Assembly (NCBI GenBank): GCA_024226515.1
Contig: JAAELQ010000234.1
Location: forward strand, 1 to 39,866
Origin: a bacterium
GTDB lineage: Bacteria; Acidobacteriota; Polarisedimenticolia; Polarisedimenticolales; Polarisedimenticolaceae
Length of the DNA stretch: 39,866 bases
Reading direction: 5' to 3'
Shown here piece after piece: positions 33,287 through 39,866 of this stretch. The position numbers were made by a program, and so were the translations under genes. Below the pieces are notes generated by a model that had not been told where the DNA came from, did no database searches, and was given only the letters and a program-made list of their open reading frames with translations. How positions within the stretch are numbered: position 1 is the stretch's first letter; every line of letters starts with the position of its first letter.

Positions 33287-33379
33287 GGGTGCATACGCCG
33301 CGATACACGGTCTGCCCGTTCGCGGGGAGCAAGTCGTTGAGAGCCAGGAGGTTGGCGGCGCAAACTCGAGTATGCACCC
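33287..33379. promoter_or_regulatory. widely spaced inverted repeat, possible enhancer sites for the response regulator
   Basis: GGGTGCATAC at 33287-33296 and its exact complement GTATGCACCC at 33370-33379 are 83 bp apart centre to centre, close to eight helical turns. They lie about 137 and 221 bp upstream of the predicted nar start site, the usual place for sigma-54 enhancers. Each contains GGTGCA/TGCACC, the NtrC half-site sequence, but the two are not in the NtrC palindrome spacing. No gene is present in this 280-nt gap. Confidence 0.4.
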
Positions 33380-33401
33380 CCGATGCCGCGTGTAGGCGCG
33401 T

Positions 33402-34844
33402 CTACCTGGCGGCTTCTCCCGGCGACACGTACTTGTTGCGGTCGAGATCGAGCGAGCGCATGATCCGCTGCAGCGCGGCGCGGGTCAGGCCGCACTTCTC
33501 GGCTGCGCGCGTCACGTTGCCGCCGGTGTTTACCAGGGCGCGTTCGATGTAGCTCCGCTGGAACGACTGCAGGGCCTCCTGCTTGCCCGCCTCGTAGGTC
33601 AACGCCTCGACCGCGGGGGCGGCCCACGCACCGTCGTCGTTGCCCAGGCCCAGATGGGCCGGGAGGATCTCCTCACCCCGTGCCAGGACGAGCGCGCGCT
33701 GCACGCAGTTCTCCAGCTCGCGGACGTTGCCCTTCCACGCGTGGCCGCGCAGCTCCGAGATCGCGGCGGGGGACAGATAGGGCGGTCGGTCCACGTGGGC
33801 GGCGACCTGGTCGGAGTACTTGGACAGGAAATGCGTCGCGAGTGGGACGATGTCGTCCGGCCGCTCGCGCAGGGGCGGTACGTCGATGGTGACGACCCGG
33901 AGGCGGTAGAACAGGTCCTCGCGGAACTCGCCGGCGTCGATGCGGCCCGTCAGGTCGCGGCTCGTCGCGGCCACCAGGCGAAAGTCCACCGGGACCGACG
34001 TGGTGGTCCCCAGCGGCACGACCGTCCTCTCCTGCAGGACGCGCAGCAGCTTGCCCTGGAAGGCCGGCGACATCAGAGCGATCTCGTCCAGAAACACGGT
34101 GCCGTCCTCGGCCCGCGCGAAGATCCCGGCGCGAGTCCGGTCGGCTCCGGTGAATGCGCCCTTCTGGTGGCCGAACAGCTCGGACTCCAGCAGGGTGTCG
34201 GGCAGCGCAGCGGAGTTGACGGCGAGAAAAGGCGCCTCGTGCTTCTCGCTCTGGGCGTGAATCGAGCGGGCAACCAGCTCCTTGCCGCTGCCGCTCTCGC
34301 CCTGGATCAGGACCGACATCGGTGTGGGCGCCACGGTGCGCACCAGGTCGAGCACGGCCTGCATCTTCGGATCCTCTCCGATGATCCTCGGAGTCCCGTC
34401 GGCGGACGAGCTCTCGAGCCCGCGCGCCTTTTCGCGGATCACCGCCTCCTGGCCATAGCGCAGGACCGTCTGCAGTACCTCTTCGTTGTCGAACGGCTTG
34501 GTGATGAAGTGCACGGCGCCGCGGCGCATCGCCTCCACCGCCAGCTCGATCGTCCCGAAACCCGTGATCAGGACGACGCGCACCTCGGGCAGCTTGCGCC
34601 CGAGCACCGACAGCAGCTCGACCCCGGACATGCCGTCCATCGTGATGTCGGACAGCACGAGATGCGGCATCCACGATTCGCAGATCTCGACGGCCTGCTC
34701 GCCGCTCTCGGCTTCGCGCACCTCGGCCTGCACCGACTCGGCCAGCAGGCGCAGGCCCAGGCGGACGTCCGGCTCGTCGTCCACGACCATCACACGCAGC
34801 TCCCCGGGGAGCCACGGTGCGCAACTGTTGCCGGATCGAGTCAT
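33402..34844 (-). CDS. NtrC-family sigma-54-dependent response regulator
   Basis: 480 aa with the three NtrC domains. Receiver: acidic pair in VVDDEPD, phosphoacceptor Asp66 in LVLSDITMDG, Lys116 in ITKPFDN. AAA+ domain: Walker A GESGSGKE (182-189), sigma-54-contacting GAFTGA (229-234), GTVFLDEIA as Walker B, and the arginine-finger region FREDLFYRL. A Fis-type helix-turn-helix closes the protein (NTGGNVTRAAEKCGLTRAAL). Phosphorylation should drive oligomerisation and ATP-dependent opening of sigma-54 promoters. The start overlaps the kinase stop (ATGA). It lies directly upstream of the nar-act cluster, the likely target. A longer frame upstream belongs to the kinase gene's other strand frames and has no domain. 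Confidence 0.95.
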   Translation of the reverse strand: MTRSGNSCAPWLPGELRVMVVDDEPDVRLGLRLLAESVQAEVREAESGEQAVEICESWMPHLVLSDITMDGMSGVELLSVLGRKLPEVRVVLITGFGTIELAVEAMRRGAVHFITKPFDNEEVLQTVLRYGQEAVIREKARGLESSSADGTPRIIGEDPKMQAVLDLVRTVAPTPMSVLIQGESGSGKELVARSIHAQSEKHEAPFLAVNSAALPDTLLESELFGHQKGAFTGADRTRAGIFARAEDGTVFLDEIALMSPAFQGKLLRVLQERTVVPLGTTTSVPVDFRLVAATSRDLTGRIDAGEFREDLFYRLRVVTIDVPPLRERPDDIVPLATHFLSKYSDQVAAHVDRPPYLSPAAISELRGHAWKGNVRELENCVQRALVLARGEEILPAHLGLGNDDGAWAAPAVEALTYEAGKQEALQSFQRSYIERALVNTGGNVTRAAEKCGLTRAALQRIMRSLDLDRNKYVSPGEAAR

Positions 34845-37057
34845 GCCCCTTTCCTTTCTTGTACGGAGTTCGGCACCGTCTCTCCGACGATCGGAATCGC
34901 CGTCCGGGCCGCGACGTCCCACCTCGGAACGACGATCTCGAATACGGTCCGCCCGGGCCGGCTCTCGACGAGCGTCAGCCGGCCGCCCTGAGCGTCCACG
35001 ATACGCCTGGAAGTCGGAAGCCCCAAGCCCGTGCCGTCGCCCGGAGGCTTGGTCGTGAAGAACGGCTCGAAGATGTGCTCGCGGACCGCGTCCGGGATCC
35101 CGGGGCCGTCGTCGCCGACGCTGACGGCGACGTGGTCGCCCCGATCCTCGGTGTTCACGGTCACCTGGCCCAGTTGTCCGTCCGACAGCGCCTGGATGGC
35201 GTTCATCACGAGGTTGACCACCGCCTGGCGCAGCTGCAGCTCGTCGCCGAATGCCCGCGAGTCCGAAGCGGCGGTGCCGGCGACGACCCGCACGCCGAGC
35301 CGCTGGGCGACCGGCTCGAGCAGCTGGATCACGTCGGCGACAAGCTGATCGATATCGAACTCGTCGAACTCCGAGGCCGAGGTCGTGGCCATGTCGAGCA
35401 GGGCGCGGATCGTGGCCTTGCAGCTCTCCGTGTTGCGGTAGATCACCTCGGCGTGCGAGCGCTCGCCCGATCCGATGTCCAGGCCGCCCAGCAGCATCTG
35501 GCTGAACATCGAGATCGCCGCCAACGGGTTGTTCAACTCGTGGGCCATCACGGCCGCGATCTCTCCCAGCACCGAGAGCCGCTCCTGGTGCGCCTGCTGT
35601 TCGGATTGGCGCACGCGCGCCGTGACGTCGCGACTGACGAACACCTTGCCCGCCGCGGCCTCGGTCGGACCCGAGAGAACCGCACCGTTGATCTCGAACA
35701 CCCGCGAGCCCACGATGACCGTGCAGCCCTGGAGGTCGTTGCCGAAGTTCGAGATGCACTGCAGGCAGCTGCCCGAGGCGCCGTCCTTCTTGCGGCACGG
35801 CGTCTTCGCTTTGCCCTCCTTGCTCTTCGCCATCGCCTCGATCACGGGGCGCGCAGCAACGTTGGCCAGCGTGATGTTGCCGCTGGAGTCGAGGATGAAC
35901 AGGCCGTCCTCCATCGAGCGAATGACCGTGTTCAGGCGGTCGCGCTCGAAGCGGATGTCCGCCTCGCGCCGCTCGAGCGCCTCGGCGTAGTGTCCGAGTC
36001 GCTGCGTTCTCTCCTCGACCGCCGTCGCCATCAGGTTGAAGGCGCCGGCGAGCTCTCCGACCTCGTCGGTGGAGTCGTAGTCGATGCGCGCCGAGAAGTC
36101 ACCCTCGCCGATGCGGCGCGCCGCGTCCTGCAGCGCGGCCAGCGGCTTCAACAGGAACTGCTGTGGAAAGAGCAACATCCCGATCGTCAGCGCGACCAGG
36201 GTCAGGCCCAGGTAGAAGAACTTCCACAGCAGTTCCTCGACCGGCAACGACAGCGCGCCCTCGTTGACCGCGAGATCCAGGCGCCAGCCGGCGCGTTCGA
36301 CCGTGCTGGTGAAGCGGATCCGGCCGTCGCCGTCGTCCGTCACCGGAGAGATCGCGTCACTCGCGGCGCCGACGAGGTCCAGCGTGGTTCCATCGGCGCT
36401 GCTCAGTCGGGCGGTGAATCCGGTCGCGTCCGGAAACTCGAGTGCGTCGCCGAACCCGTCGGCCCAGACGTCGGCCCGCACGACGAGCTGAAGATAACCC
36501 AGGCGTCGGCCGCCCTGGATGCTCTGGATCGGCGTCGACAGGGCGAACGTGGGAAACGGGAACTCGGCGCCCGGGGCGGTCAGCGGCCCGATCCACAGCT
36601 CGTCACGATCGAAGGACGTGAGGGGGGCGGCCCCGACGGAATGGGCCGCCAGGATTCTCCCTCCTTCGTTGTCGAGCAGGAACGCGTCGACGAACGAATC
36701 CACCAGCGACAGTTTGTTCTCCCGCAAGTGCCGTACGATCTCGGCTCGCGCCACGGAATTGTCGCGCGTCGCGTCGTCGTCCGCCGACGGCGCGGTGAGC
36801 CGCTCGAGCTGCACGCGGATGAAGCCGTCCGAGGCGAAGTCCTGCACACGCCGTCCGAGCAGTTCGAGGGACTTGTCGACCACCAGGTTCAACCTGGTGG
36901 CGCGTTCGTCCAGCCGCAGACCGATCTGCTTCGTCAACGACTCGCTCGCCGTCCGCGCGACGACGTAACCGCCCAGCCCGAACGCCAGCAGACAGAACGC
37001 GGCGAACGTCAGCGGCAGCTTGAATCGGACCGGAATCCAGGCAAGAGGATCGCGCAT
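34841..37057 (-). CDS. membrane sensor histidine kinase with Cys-cluster PAS domain
   Basis: 738 aa. Order: first transmembrane helix (LTFAAFCLLAFGLGGYVV), a ~250-residue periplasmic sensor of double-Cache type, second helix (FYLGLTLVALTIGMLLF), HAMP, PAS (~residues 380-490), then HisKA with AHELNNPLAAISMFSQML and HATPase with NLVMNAIQAL, DDGPGIP and GTGLGLP. The PAS domain holds four cysteines, at 421, 431, 434 and 445 (C-X9-C-X2-C-X10-C), which could bind an Fe-S cluster or metal. The catalytic part is of the NtrB/sigma-54 partner type. ATG 37057 is preferred; the GTG at 37078 lacks a ribosome site. Partner of the regulator gene, which it overlaps. Confidence 0.93.
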   Translation of the reverse strand: MRDPLAWIPVRFKLPLTFAAFCLLAFGLGGYVVARTASESLTKQIGLRLDERATRLNLVVDKSLELLGRRVQDFASDGFIRVQLERLTAPSADDDATRDNSVARAEIVRHLRENKLSLVDSFVDAFLLDNEGGRILAAHSVGAAPLTSFDRDELWIGPLTAPGAEFPFPTFALSTPIQSIQGGRRLGYLQLVVRADVWADGFGDALEFPDATGFTARLSSADGTTLDLVGAASDAISPVTDDGDGRIRFTSTVERAGWRLDLAVNEGALSLPVEELLWKFFYLGLTLVALTIGMLLFPQQFLLKPLAALQDAARRIGEGDFSARIDYDSTDEVGELAGAFNLMATAVEERTQRLGHYAEALERREADIRFERDRLNTVIRSMEDGLFILDSSGNITLANVAARPVIEAMAKSKEGKAKTPCRKKDGASGSCLQCISNFGNDLQGCTVIVGSRVFEINGAVLSGPTEAAAGKVFVSRDVTARVRQSEQQAHQERLSVLGEIAAVMAHELNNPLAAISMFSQMLLGGLDIGSGERSHAEVIYRNTESCKATIRALLDMATTSASEFDEFDIDQLVADVIQLLEPVAQRLGVRVVAGTAASDSRAFGDELQLRQAVVNLVMNAIQALSDGQLGQVTVNTEDRGDHVAVSVGDDGPGIPDAVREHIFEPFFTTKPPGDGTGLGLPTSRRIVDAQGGRLTLVESRPGRTVFEIVVPRWDVAARTAIPIVGETVPNSVQERKGA

Positions 37058-37120
37058 GGGACACCCGAGTTGAGTCACCTGCAGGATAGGGGACTTCCGG
37101 CGTCAAGAATGCCGTCAGGA

Positions 37121-37153
37121 GCAAAAAAACGCACCCAAAAGGTCTCTTTTTGC
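37121..37153. repeat. imperfect hairpin in the kinase/cytochrome divergent region
   Basis: GCAAAAA at 37121-37127 pairs with TTTTTGC at 37147-37153; inside the loop ACC pairs with GGT around CAAAA. The loop also carries ACGCACCC (GGGTGCGT on the other strand), close to the GGGTGCAT repeated upstream of nar. It lies midway between the two divergent starts (37057 and 37213). It could be a regulatory site; the evidence is only the symmetry. Confidence 0.3.
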
Positions 37154-37212
37154 GACAGTTCGGCTTGACTTGGAGGTGCTCTGAGGATTCAAGTGCTTGC
37201 GGAGGGTTCGTT

Positions 37213-37644
37213 ATGCCACGAAAGATGCTGCTTGCCGCCCTACTCCCGATCCTCGCCCTCGCCTGCGCGCAGGGGACGGGGGAGAGCGAGGGCTACTCGG
37301 CTACGGTGCTGCTGCTTCCTGAGGGAGACGAGGAGCGCGGCAAAACGGCCTTCGTCTCGCTCGGATGCGCAGCTTGCCACACCGTCGCCTGGGACGCGGA
37401 TCTGCCCGCCCCGAGCGCCGGAACGCCCGCGCCCGAGCTGGGGCTCGACGTCGACAGCCTCGGCCCCGGCGGCCTCGCCACGTCGATCGTCGCGCCCAGC
37501 CACAAGGTCGCCGAGAAGTACGGGGACGGTACGTCGCCGATGGCCGACTTCAGCGGAACGCTGACCGTGCGTCAGCTGTCCGACATCGTGGCCTACCTCA
37601 CGCGCCAGGGCATGGAGAGCAAGGCGAGGACCGTCGCCCAGTAG
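37213..37644 (+). CDS. monohaem cytochrome c lipoprotein
   Basis: 143 aa. The N-terminus MPRKMLLAALLPILALAC is a type II signal peptide with lipobox LALAC, so the mature protein should be lipid-anchored by the Cys at residue 18. One haem site, CAACH, follows GKTAFVSLG as in class-I cytochromes c; a later PMADF in YGDGTSPMADFSGTLT supplies a likely Met ligand, and the protein ends in the usual helix (VRQLSDIVAYLTRQG). The ribosome site GGAGG is 7 nt upstream of the ATG. Divergent from the sensor kinase. A possible -35 (TTGACT at 37166-37171) has only a poor -10. Plausible electron carrier to or from the respiratory complexes; the partner is inferred. Confidence 0.9.
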   Translation: MPRKMLLAALLPILALACAQGTGESEGYSATVLLLPEGDEERGKTAFVSLGCAACHTVAWDADLPAPSAGTPAPELGLDVDSLGPGGLATSIVAPSHKVAEKYGDGTSPMADFSGTLTVRQLSDIVAYLTRQGMESKARTVAQ

Positions 37645-37678
37645 CGAGCGATGCAGCTCGGCCGATGACGCCGATTTC

Positions 37679-38575
37679 CTATCGAGTGAGGAAGGCGTCG
37701 ATTCGCGCGCGTAGTCCGGCGGCGTCGAGGGCGTGGGCGGCGTCGTGCTCGTGCCGGCTCCCGTAGTGCCGGTGCTCGGTCCGGGGGACGCCGAGGGCGA
37801 GCAGTCGGTGCCGTCGGTCGGCCAGAGATGCGGAGACCTCCGCCGAGGACGTGCCCTCGAGGTAGGGTTCCACCAGCACGACATCCGGCCGCGAGGTCAG
37901 CGCTCGCAGGCCCGCGGCGTCGAACGGCCTGACGGTCGCGGTGTACAGCACGCCGACGTCGAGCCCGGACGTCGCCTGCAGGACGCGCTCGAGGGTCGGG
38001 CCGACCGCGATCACGATCCCCCTGCGACCCCGACGGATCGGGATCAGTTTGCCGTCGGCGACGGGCAGCGCCGAGTCGTTGACGTCCTCCGCGAGCCTGA
38101 TGTACACGCGTTCGTCGGACGAGGCCGCGCGGCCGAGCAACTCCTCGACCTCGGCGGGATGGCCGGGGACGTGGATGCGCCAGCCGGGTAGCGTCGCCAG
38201 CAGCGCGACGTCGCCGGGAGCCTGGTGCGTGCGGCCCTCGCCCGCGGTGTCGTACGACGCCCCGATCGAGACCAGCACCGCCCCGAGGCCCTGATGGCCG
38301 AGGTCGAGCTTGATCTGTTCGAAGGGGCGCTGCACCAGGAACGGCGCGTAGCTGTGGACGATGGGTCGCAACCCCTCGAGGGCCATACCGGAGGCGACGC
38401 CGAGCATCAGCTGTTCGCGGATGCCGACGTTGACGATCCGGTCGGGGTGCCGACCGACCGCGCCCGAGTCCACGAATCTCGAGACGCCGATGTCGGCCAG
38501 CACGACCGCGAGTCGGGGATCGTCGTCGAGCAGTCGCGAGGTGCAGTCGACGAAACGGTCGCGCATGGTATCCAT
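37679..38575 (-). CDS. transketolase C-terminal subunit (split, archaeal type)
   Basis: 298 aa; contains the pyrimidine-binding and C-terminal domains of a transketolase or DXS-like enzyme. The catalytic glutamate region is VNVGIREQLMLGVASGMALEG; the substrate-binding stretch is GRTHQAPGDVALLATLPGWRIHVPG, close in pattern to THQ of transketolases. The C-terminal domain ends with VLVEPYLEGTSSAEV. Paired with the N-terminal subunit gene, it should complete one thiamine-diphosphate enzyme acting on sugar phosphates or a related ketose. The ATG at 38575 overlaps the stop of the N-subunit gene by one base (TGATG). Which sugar it uses cannot be read from the sequence. Confidence 0.88.
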   Translation of the reverse strand: MDTMRDRFVDCTSRLLDDDPRLAVVLADIGVSRFVDSGAVGRHPDRIVNVGIREQLMLGVASGMALEGLRPIVHSYAPFLVQRPFEQIKLDLGHQGLGAVLVSIGASYDTAGEGRTHQAPGDVALLATLPGWRIHVPGHPAEVEELLGRAASSDERVYIRLAEDVNDSALPVADGKLIPIRRGRRGIVIAVGPTLERVLQATSGLDVGVLYTATVRPFDAAGLRALTSRPDVVLVEPYLEGTSSAEVSASLADRRHRLLALGVPRTEHRHYGSRHEHDAAHALDAAGLRARIDAFLTR

Positions 38576-39279
38576 CAACTCTTCCCCTCCACGACCGCCA
38601 CCACGACGTGCGGCGAGTCGTCCGCTTCGTGTCGCAACGCGTCGGCCAGCGCCCCGTGATCCCTGCCGTCCACCGTGGCCGTCGACCAGCCCTCGGCGGC
38701 GAACCGCGCGGCGATCCCGCCCGGCCAGCCCATGGCGGAGGACCGGTTGTCGATCACGACCGCGCGCAGCCGATCGAGTCGCATGCGCGCCGCCGCCGCG
38801 ATCGCCTCGTGGTTGCTCCCCTCGTCCAGCTCCCCGTCGCCCAGCAGGCAGAAGACGCGCGGGGTGTCATTGCCCCGCGCTCTCAGCCCCAGCGCGACAC
38901 CCGCGGCGATCGGCAGTCCATGGCCCAGCGATCCGCTGCCGAGCTCGACGCCGGGAATCAGCGTGCGGTCGGGGTGCCAGCCGAGCGGGGAGTCGTAGGC
39001 GCCGAATCGCGGCAGCCACTCGAGCGGCACGAAGCCCTTCGCGGCGAGCACGGCGTAGTAGGCCATCGGGCCGTGTCCCTTGGACAGCAGGAAGCGATCG
39101 CGCCCGCAGGCGGAAGGATCGCGCGGGTCGACGTCGAGGACGCGGTCGTACAGCACCCACAGGACGTCGAGCGTCGAGGTGGCGCTGGACGAGTGCTTCT
39201 CGTCACCCGTCATGAGCGTCATCAACCGCGGAAGGTCGTCGAAGTTCGAGGGAGCCGTCGTATCGAGGTTTCGTGTCAT
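38575..39279 (-). CDS. transketolase N-terminal (ThDP-binding) subunit
   Basis: 234 aa; holds the pyrophosphate-binding domain. The ThDP/Mg motif is GDGELDEGSNHEAIAAAARM followed ~26 residues after GDG by VVIDN, the classic GDG-X~25-N pattern. Other family stretches are LLSKGHGPMAYYAVLAAKGF and GSLGHGLPIAAGVALGLR. Short split transketolases of this size are known from archaea and many bacteria. The ATG at 39279 is taken because the frame upstream runs into the promoter palindrome. It is divergent from soxR and shares the SoxR-box-like palindrome; the -35/-10 pair across that palindrome faces this gene. Confidence 0.9.
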   Translation of the reverse strand: MTRNLDTTAPSNFDDLPRLMTLMTGDEKHSSSATSTLDVLWVLYDRVLDVDPRDPSACGRDRFLLSKGHGPMAYYAVLAAKGFVPLEWLPRFGAYDSPLGWHPDRTLIPGVELGSGSLGHGLPIAAGVALGLRARGNDTPRVFCLLGDGELDEGSNHEAIAAAARMRLDRLRAVVIDNRSSAMGWPGGIAARFAAEGWSTATVDGRDHGALADALRHEADDSPHVVVAVVEGKS

Positions 39280-39288
39280 GCGGGAAAC

Positions 39289-39316
39289 GTACAACTTCAA
39301 GTATACTTGAAGTCAA
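39289..39316 (-). promoter_or_regulatory. SoxR-type promoter of the transketolase pair
   Basis: On the minus strand TTGACT (39316-39311) is followed by exactly 19 nt and then TACGTT as a -10. The over-long 19-bp spacer is typical of promoters activated by MerR-family proteins such as SoxR, which untwist the DNA to align the two boxes. The dyad at 39294-39313 lies across the spacer, as in soxS. The -10 box matches the consensus only in part. Confidence 0.6.
39294..39313. promoter_or_regulatory. perfect 20-bp palindrome resembling the SoxR box
   Basis: The sequence is ACTTCAAGTATACTTGAAGT, identical on both strands. The E. coli SoxR box is CCTCAAGTTAACTTGAGG, so the TCAAGT/ACTTGA core is shared. 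It lies between soxR (start 39335) and the divergent transketolase genes (start 39279), so SoxR could control both. The SoxR gene is adjacent and intact. Confidence 0.8.
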
Positions 39317-39334
39317 GAGAAAAGGAGGCTGACC

Positions 39335-39772
39335 GTGTCGGACCTGTCCGCCGAGCTCACGATCGGCGAGCTCGCCGCCCGCAGCGGCGTCGCGACCTCC
39401 GCGCTGCGCTTCTACGAAGAGCTCGGACTGATCGCGTCGGCGCGCACGCCGGGCAACCAGCGCCGCTACGACCGCTCCGTCCTGCGCCGCGTCGCCGTGA
39501 TCCGCGGCGCCCAGGCGCTGGGCGTCCCGCTGCAGGAGATTCGCGAAACGCTGGCCACGCTTCCGGATCGCCGGACGCCGACCAAGCAGGACTGGGCCCG
39601 GCTGTCCCGCGCGTGGCGGGCCCGCCTGGACGAGCGGATCTCCGCCCTGAAGCGGTTGCGCGACGACCTGACCGGTTGCATCGGTTGCGGCTGCCTGTCC
39701 CTGCGGTCCTGTGGGTTGTTCAATCGCGACGACCGGGACGCAGCGCGCGGGCCCGGCGCGCGGCGGCTCTAG
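39335..39772 (+). CDS. soxR: redox-sensing MerR-family activator SoxR
   Basis: 145 aa. MerR-type winged helix (LTIGELAARSGVATSALRFYEELGLI, given in part), GNQRRYDRSVLRRVAVI, a dimerisation helix and the SoxR [2Fe-2S] site CIGCGCLSLRSC with Cys115, 118, 120 and 126, the same spacing as in E. coli SoxR. Oxidation of the cluster by redox-cycling compounds switches the protein to an activator. The GTG start has AAGGAGG 6 nt upstream. Divergent from the split transketolase genes, with which it shares a SoxR-box-like palindrome. No soxS-like gene is seen nearby, so the protein probably acts on targets directly. Confidence 0.95.
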   Translation: MSDLSAELTIGELAARSGVATSALRFYEELGLIASARTPGNQRRYDRSVLRRVAVIRGAQALGVPLQEIRETLATLPDRRTPTKQDWARLSRAWRARLDERISALKRLRDDLTGCIGCGCLSLRSCGLFNRDDRDAARGPGARRL

Positions 39773-39774
39773 AG

Positions 39775-39796
39775 CCTGACCCGAAACCCGGTCAGG
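39775..39796. terminator. hairpin after soxR
   Basis: CCTGACC and GGTCAGG form a 7-bp stem around a short loop just past the soxR stop. No T-run follows on either strand, so it is not a textbook intrinsic terminator. It may serve both soxR and a convergent gene whose stop codon overlaps it (39792-39794). Confidence 0.35.
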
Positions 39797-39866
39797 GGCA
39801 GACGGGTGCGCCCAGCGACTGGGGTACGCAGGCGGCCGTACTGGACGGTCGTTCCGTCGAGGTCGC
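39792..39866 (-). CDS. possible 3' end of a secreted protein gene
   Basis: The minus strand frame entering at the right edge reads ATSTERPSSTAACVPQSL then GAPVCP and a TGA at 39794-39792. Only 24 codons are in the window. The CP ending recalls the tails of the secreted proteins at 7207 (VTCP) and 13159 (ACPP). With so little sequence this is weak. Confidence 0.3.
   Translation of the reverse strand, partial: ATSTERPSSTAACVPQSLGAPVCP

Noticed and set aside
33127..33627. Open frame across the nar regulatory gap
   Set aside because: No ribosome site or domain, and it overlaps the regulator gene's 3' end and the promoter elements.
37645..37665. Small hairpin CGAGC/GCTCG after the cytochrome lipoprotein gene
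   Set aside because: Five-bp stem without a T-run; expected by chance in GC-rich DNA.

Overview
The window is a GC-rich (roughly two-thirds G+C by eye) piece of a Gram-negative, respiratory bacterial chromosome. It has outer-membrane beta-barrels, many exported c-type cytochromes (22 CXXCH haem sites in six real genes), a membrane-bound nitrate reductase, an alternative complex III and large secreted beta-propeller/repeat proteins. The secreted proteins (CNGNGVPDECD-type repeats, FG-GAP repeats, tails ending in CP) and the complex III suggest Acidobacteriota or a similar deep-branching phylum; this is an impression, not a placement. No rRNA, tRNA, IS element, phage gene or CRISPR array was seen.

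Layout. (1) 1-568: 3' end of an unrecognised gene. (2) 592-2669, minus strand: a small operon of an ArsR-type repressor, a FadL-type outer-membrane channel and a diheme cytochrome c. It is preceded by tandem dyad operators and a good sigma-54-type -24/-12 element. (3) 3033-6071, plus strand: an 11-haem cytochrome fused to an LVIVD-type propeller, divergent from (2). (4) 6065-14931: an accessory stretch with a CpxP-like periplasmic protein, a beta-helix gene remnant, a 1187-aa sialidase-like/repeat secreted protein, a PQQ-propeller/pseudo-esterase coupled to a small secreted protein, and a methyltransferase. (5) 14954-33121, minus strand: a compact respiratory cluster narC-like-narG-narH-narJ-narI-narK-actA-actB-actC-actD-actE-actF-narK/doxX. 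(6) 33402-37057: an NtrC-type sigma-54 response regulator and its sensor kinase directly upstream, with a sigma-54-like promoter and a widely spaced inverted repeat between regulator and nar genes. (7) 37213-37644: a monohaem cytochrome c lipoprotein, divergent from the kinase. (8) 37679-39772: a split transketolase divergent from soxR, sharing a perfect 20-bp SoxR-box-like palindrome.

How it fits together (inference). The kinase and its GAFTGA-bearing regulator sit in front of what looks like one 18-kb transcription unit. The unit makes a quinol:nitrate reductase, two nitrate/nitrite porters and a quinol:cytochrome c oxidoreductase. No terminal oxidase or nitrite/NO/N2O reductase is present, so the alternative complex III is linked here to nitrate respiration rather than to an oxidase. 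The cytochrome c genes in the window are possible electron partners. This Nar-ACIII arrangement, the NarK-DoxX fusion and the SoxR-box/transketolase pair are the most notable things in the window.
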